From Fidelibacterota bacterium (GTDB taxonomy: Bacteria; Fidelibacterota; Marinisomatia; Marinisomatales; TCS55): a stretch of DNA of 6,063 bases. The notes under the pieces were generated by a model. It did no database searches, was not told the origin of the DNA, and saw only the letters and a list, made by a program, of their open reading frames with translations. The position numbers were made by a program, and so were the translations under genes. The stretch is from assembly GCA_002701945.1 (NCBI GenBank), contig NZXJ01000069.1, positions 23,050 to 29,112 on the forward strand, given 5' to 3'. Positions 5,702 through 6,063 of the stretch are shown here, piece after piece; the stretch's first letter is position 1; each line of letters starts with the position of its first letter.

Positions 5702-6063
5702 TATGCTGCTTCTTTCTTTTTAACTAAATGTCCATGCAAACTAATTCCTTTTGCATTAGTGATTGATACATTAACTAAGTCTTTTATATTCGCATTCTCT
5801 TTATCAAAAATTACCCATTTATTAGAATCTGTTCTACCAGCCCATTGATTAATGGACCTTTTACTATTTTTTTCGACAAGAACTCTTTCAATATTTCCAA
5901 TCATTTCTTTATTTCTAAAAATAGTATGTTTCTTTTGAAGTTTAATTACTTTATCTAATCTTTCTTGTTTATCTATTTCTAATATTTGGTCAGAATATTC
6001 ATAAGCTTTAGTTCCTAGCCTTGGTGAATATTTAAAAGTAAATGCTGAGTCAAATTTAACTTC
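5701..6063 (-). CDS. miaB: MiaB, tRNA-2-methylthio-N6-dimethylallyladenosine synthase (C-terminal 120 residues; 5' end outside window)
   Basis: This is the C-terminal end of the radical-SAM methylthiotransferase that adds a 2-methylthio group to i6A37 of tRNAs reading UNN codons. The frame is open from the right edge of the window to a TAA stop. Fragment residues 8-18 read FTFKYSPRLGT, the hallmark 'aFtFkYSpRpGTkA' segment at the end of the MiaB radical-SAM domain. It is followed by an 'eRL..vI.LQ' helix at about residues 36-44. A TRAM RNA-binding domain then runs from about residue 54 to 116, with 'ERVLVEKNSKR' and 'GRTDSNKWVIF', again closer to MiaB than to RimO or MtaB. The radical-SAM CxxxCxxC motif and the N-terminal UPF0004 domain lie outside the window. 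The stop overlaps the next start by 1 nt (TAATG), so translation is probably coupled to the LapA-like gene. Confidence 0.93.
   Translation of the reverse strand, partial: EVKFDSAFTFKYSPRLGTKAYEYSDQILEIDKQERLDKVIKLQKKHTIFRNKEMIGNIERVLVEKNSKRSINQWAGRTDSNKWVIFDKENANIKDLVNVSITNAKGISLHGHLVKKKEAA

Overview
AT-rich bacterial DNA in which every convincing gene lies on the minus strand, so transcription runs from right (6063) to left (1). The sequence does not fix the lineage. A SPOR-domain protein with a '...FVFS|Q' signal peptide, a LapA/LapB-like membrane pair, a tRNA-Sec and very low GC would suit an uncultured marine Gram-negative (for example an FCB-group or Marinimicrobia-like bacterium). That is a weak inference.

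Right half (6063 to 3469), a tightly packed housekeeping/envelope operon: the C-terminal end of miaB (tRNA methylthiotransferase), a LapA-like two-helix membrane protein, a LapB-like membrane-anchored TPR protein, and a secreted SPOR-domain protein. Neighbours overlap by 1 nt (TAATG), are separated by 2 nt, or overlap by 4 nt (GTGA). Two of these genes use non-ATG starts (TTG for the LapB-like gene, GTG for the SPOR gene). Five bases after the SPOR stop comes selC, the UGA-reading tRNA for selenocysteine, with its long variable arm and an encoded CCA. A strong hairpin terminator follows it.

Left half (3282 to 269), an accessory-looking set of metabolic genes downstream of selC: an HMG-CoA-lyase-like DRE-TIM barrel protein with several altered active-site residues, overlapping by ATGA with a DUF1611 (DgcN-like) P-loop protein; then, after an 81-nt spacer, a CADD/PqqC-like diiron protein that keeps nearly every residue known to be needed for self-sacrificing p-aminobenzoate synthesis; then a small DUF1543 protein with a TTG start. 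The last 268 bases hold no gene. They do hold a structured, terminator-like element with crossing inverted repeats.

How the genes fit together: the right-hand operon combines tRNA modification with outer-envelope control (LapA/LapB, peptidoglycan-binding SPOR). The left-hand genes point to folate-precursor supply (CADD-like) beside an uncharacterised CoA-thioester/acyl-amino-acid type of chemistry (HMGL-like plus DUF1611). The most interesting points are the divergent lyase paired with DUF1611, the CADD-like pABA synthase, and selC sitting inside what looks like a protein operon.
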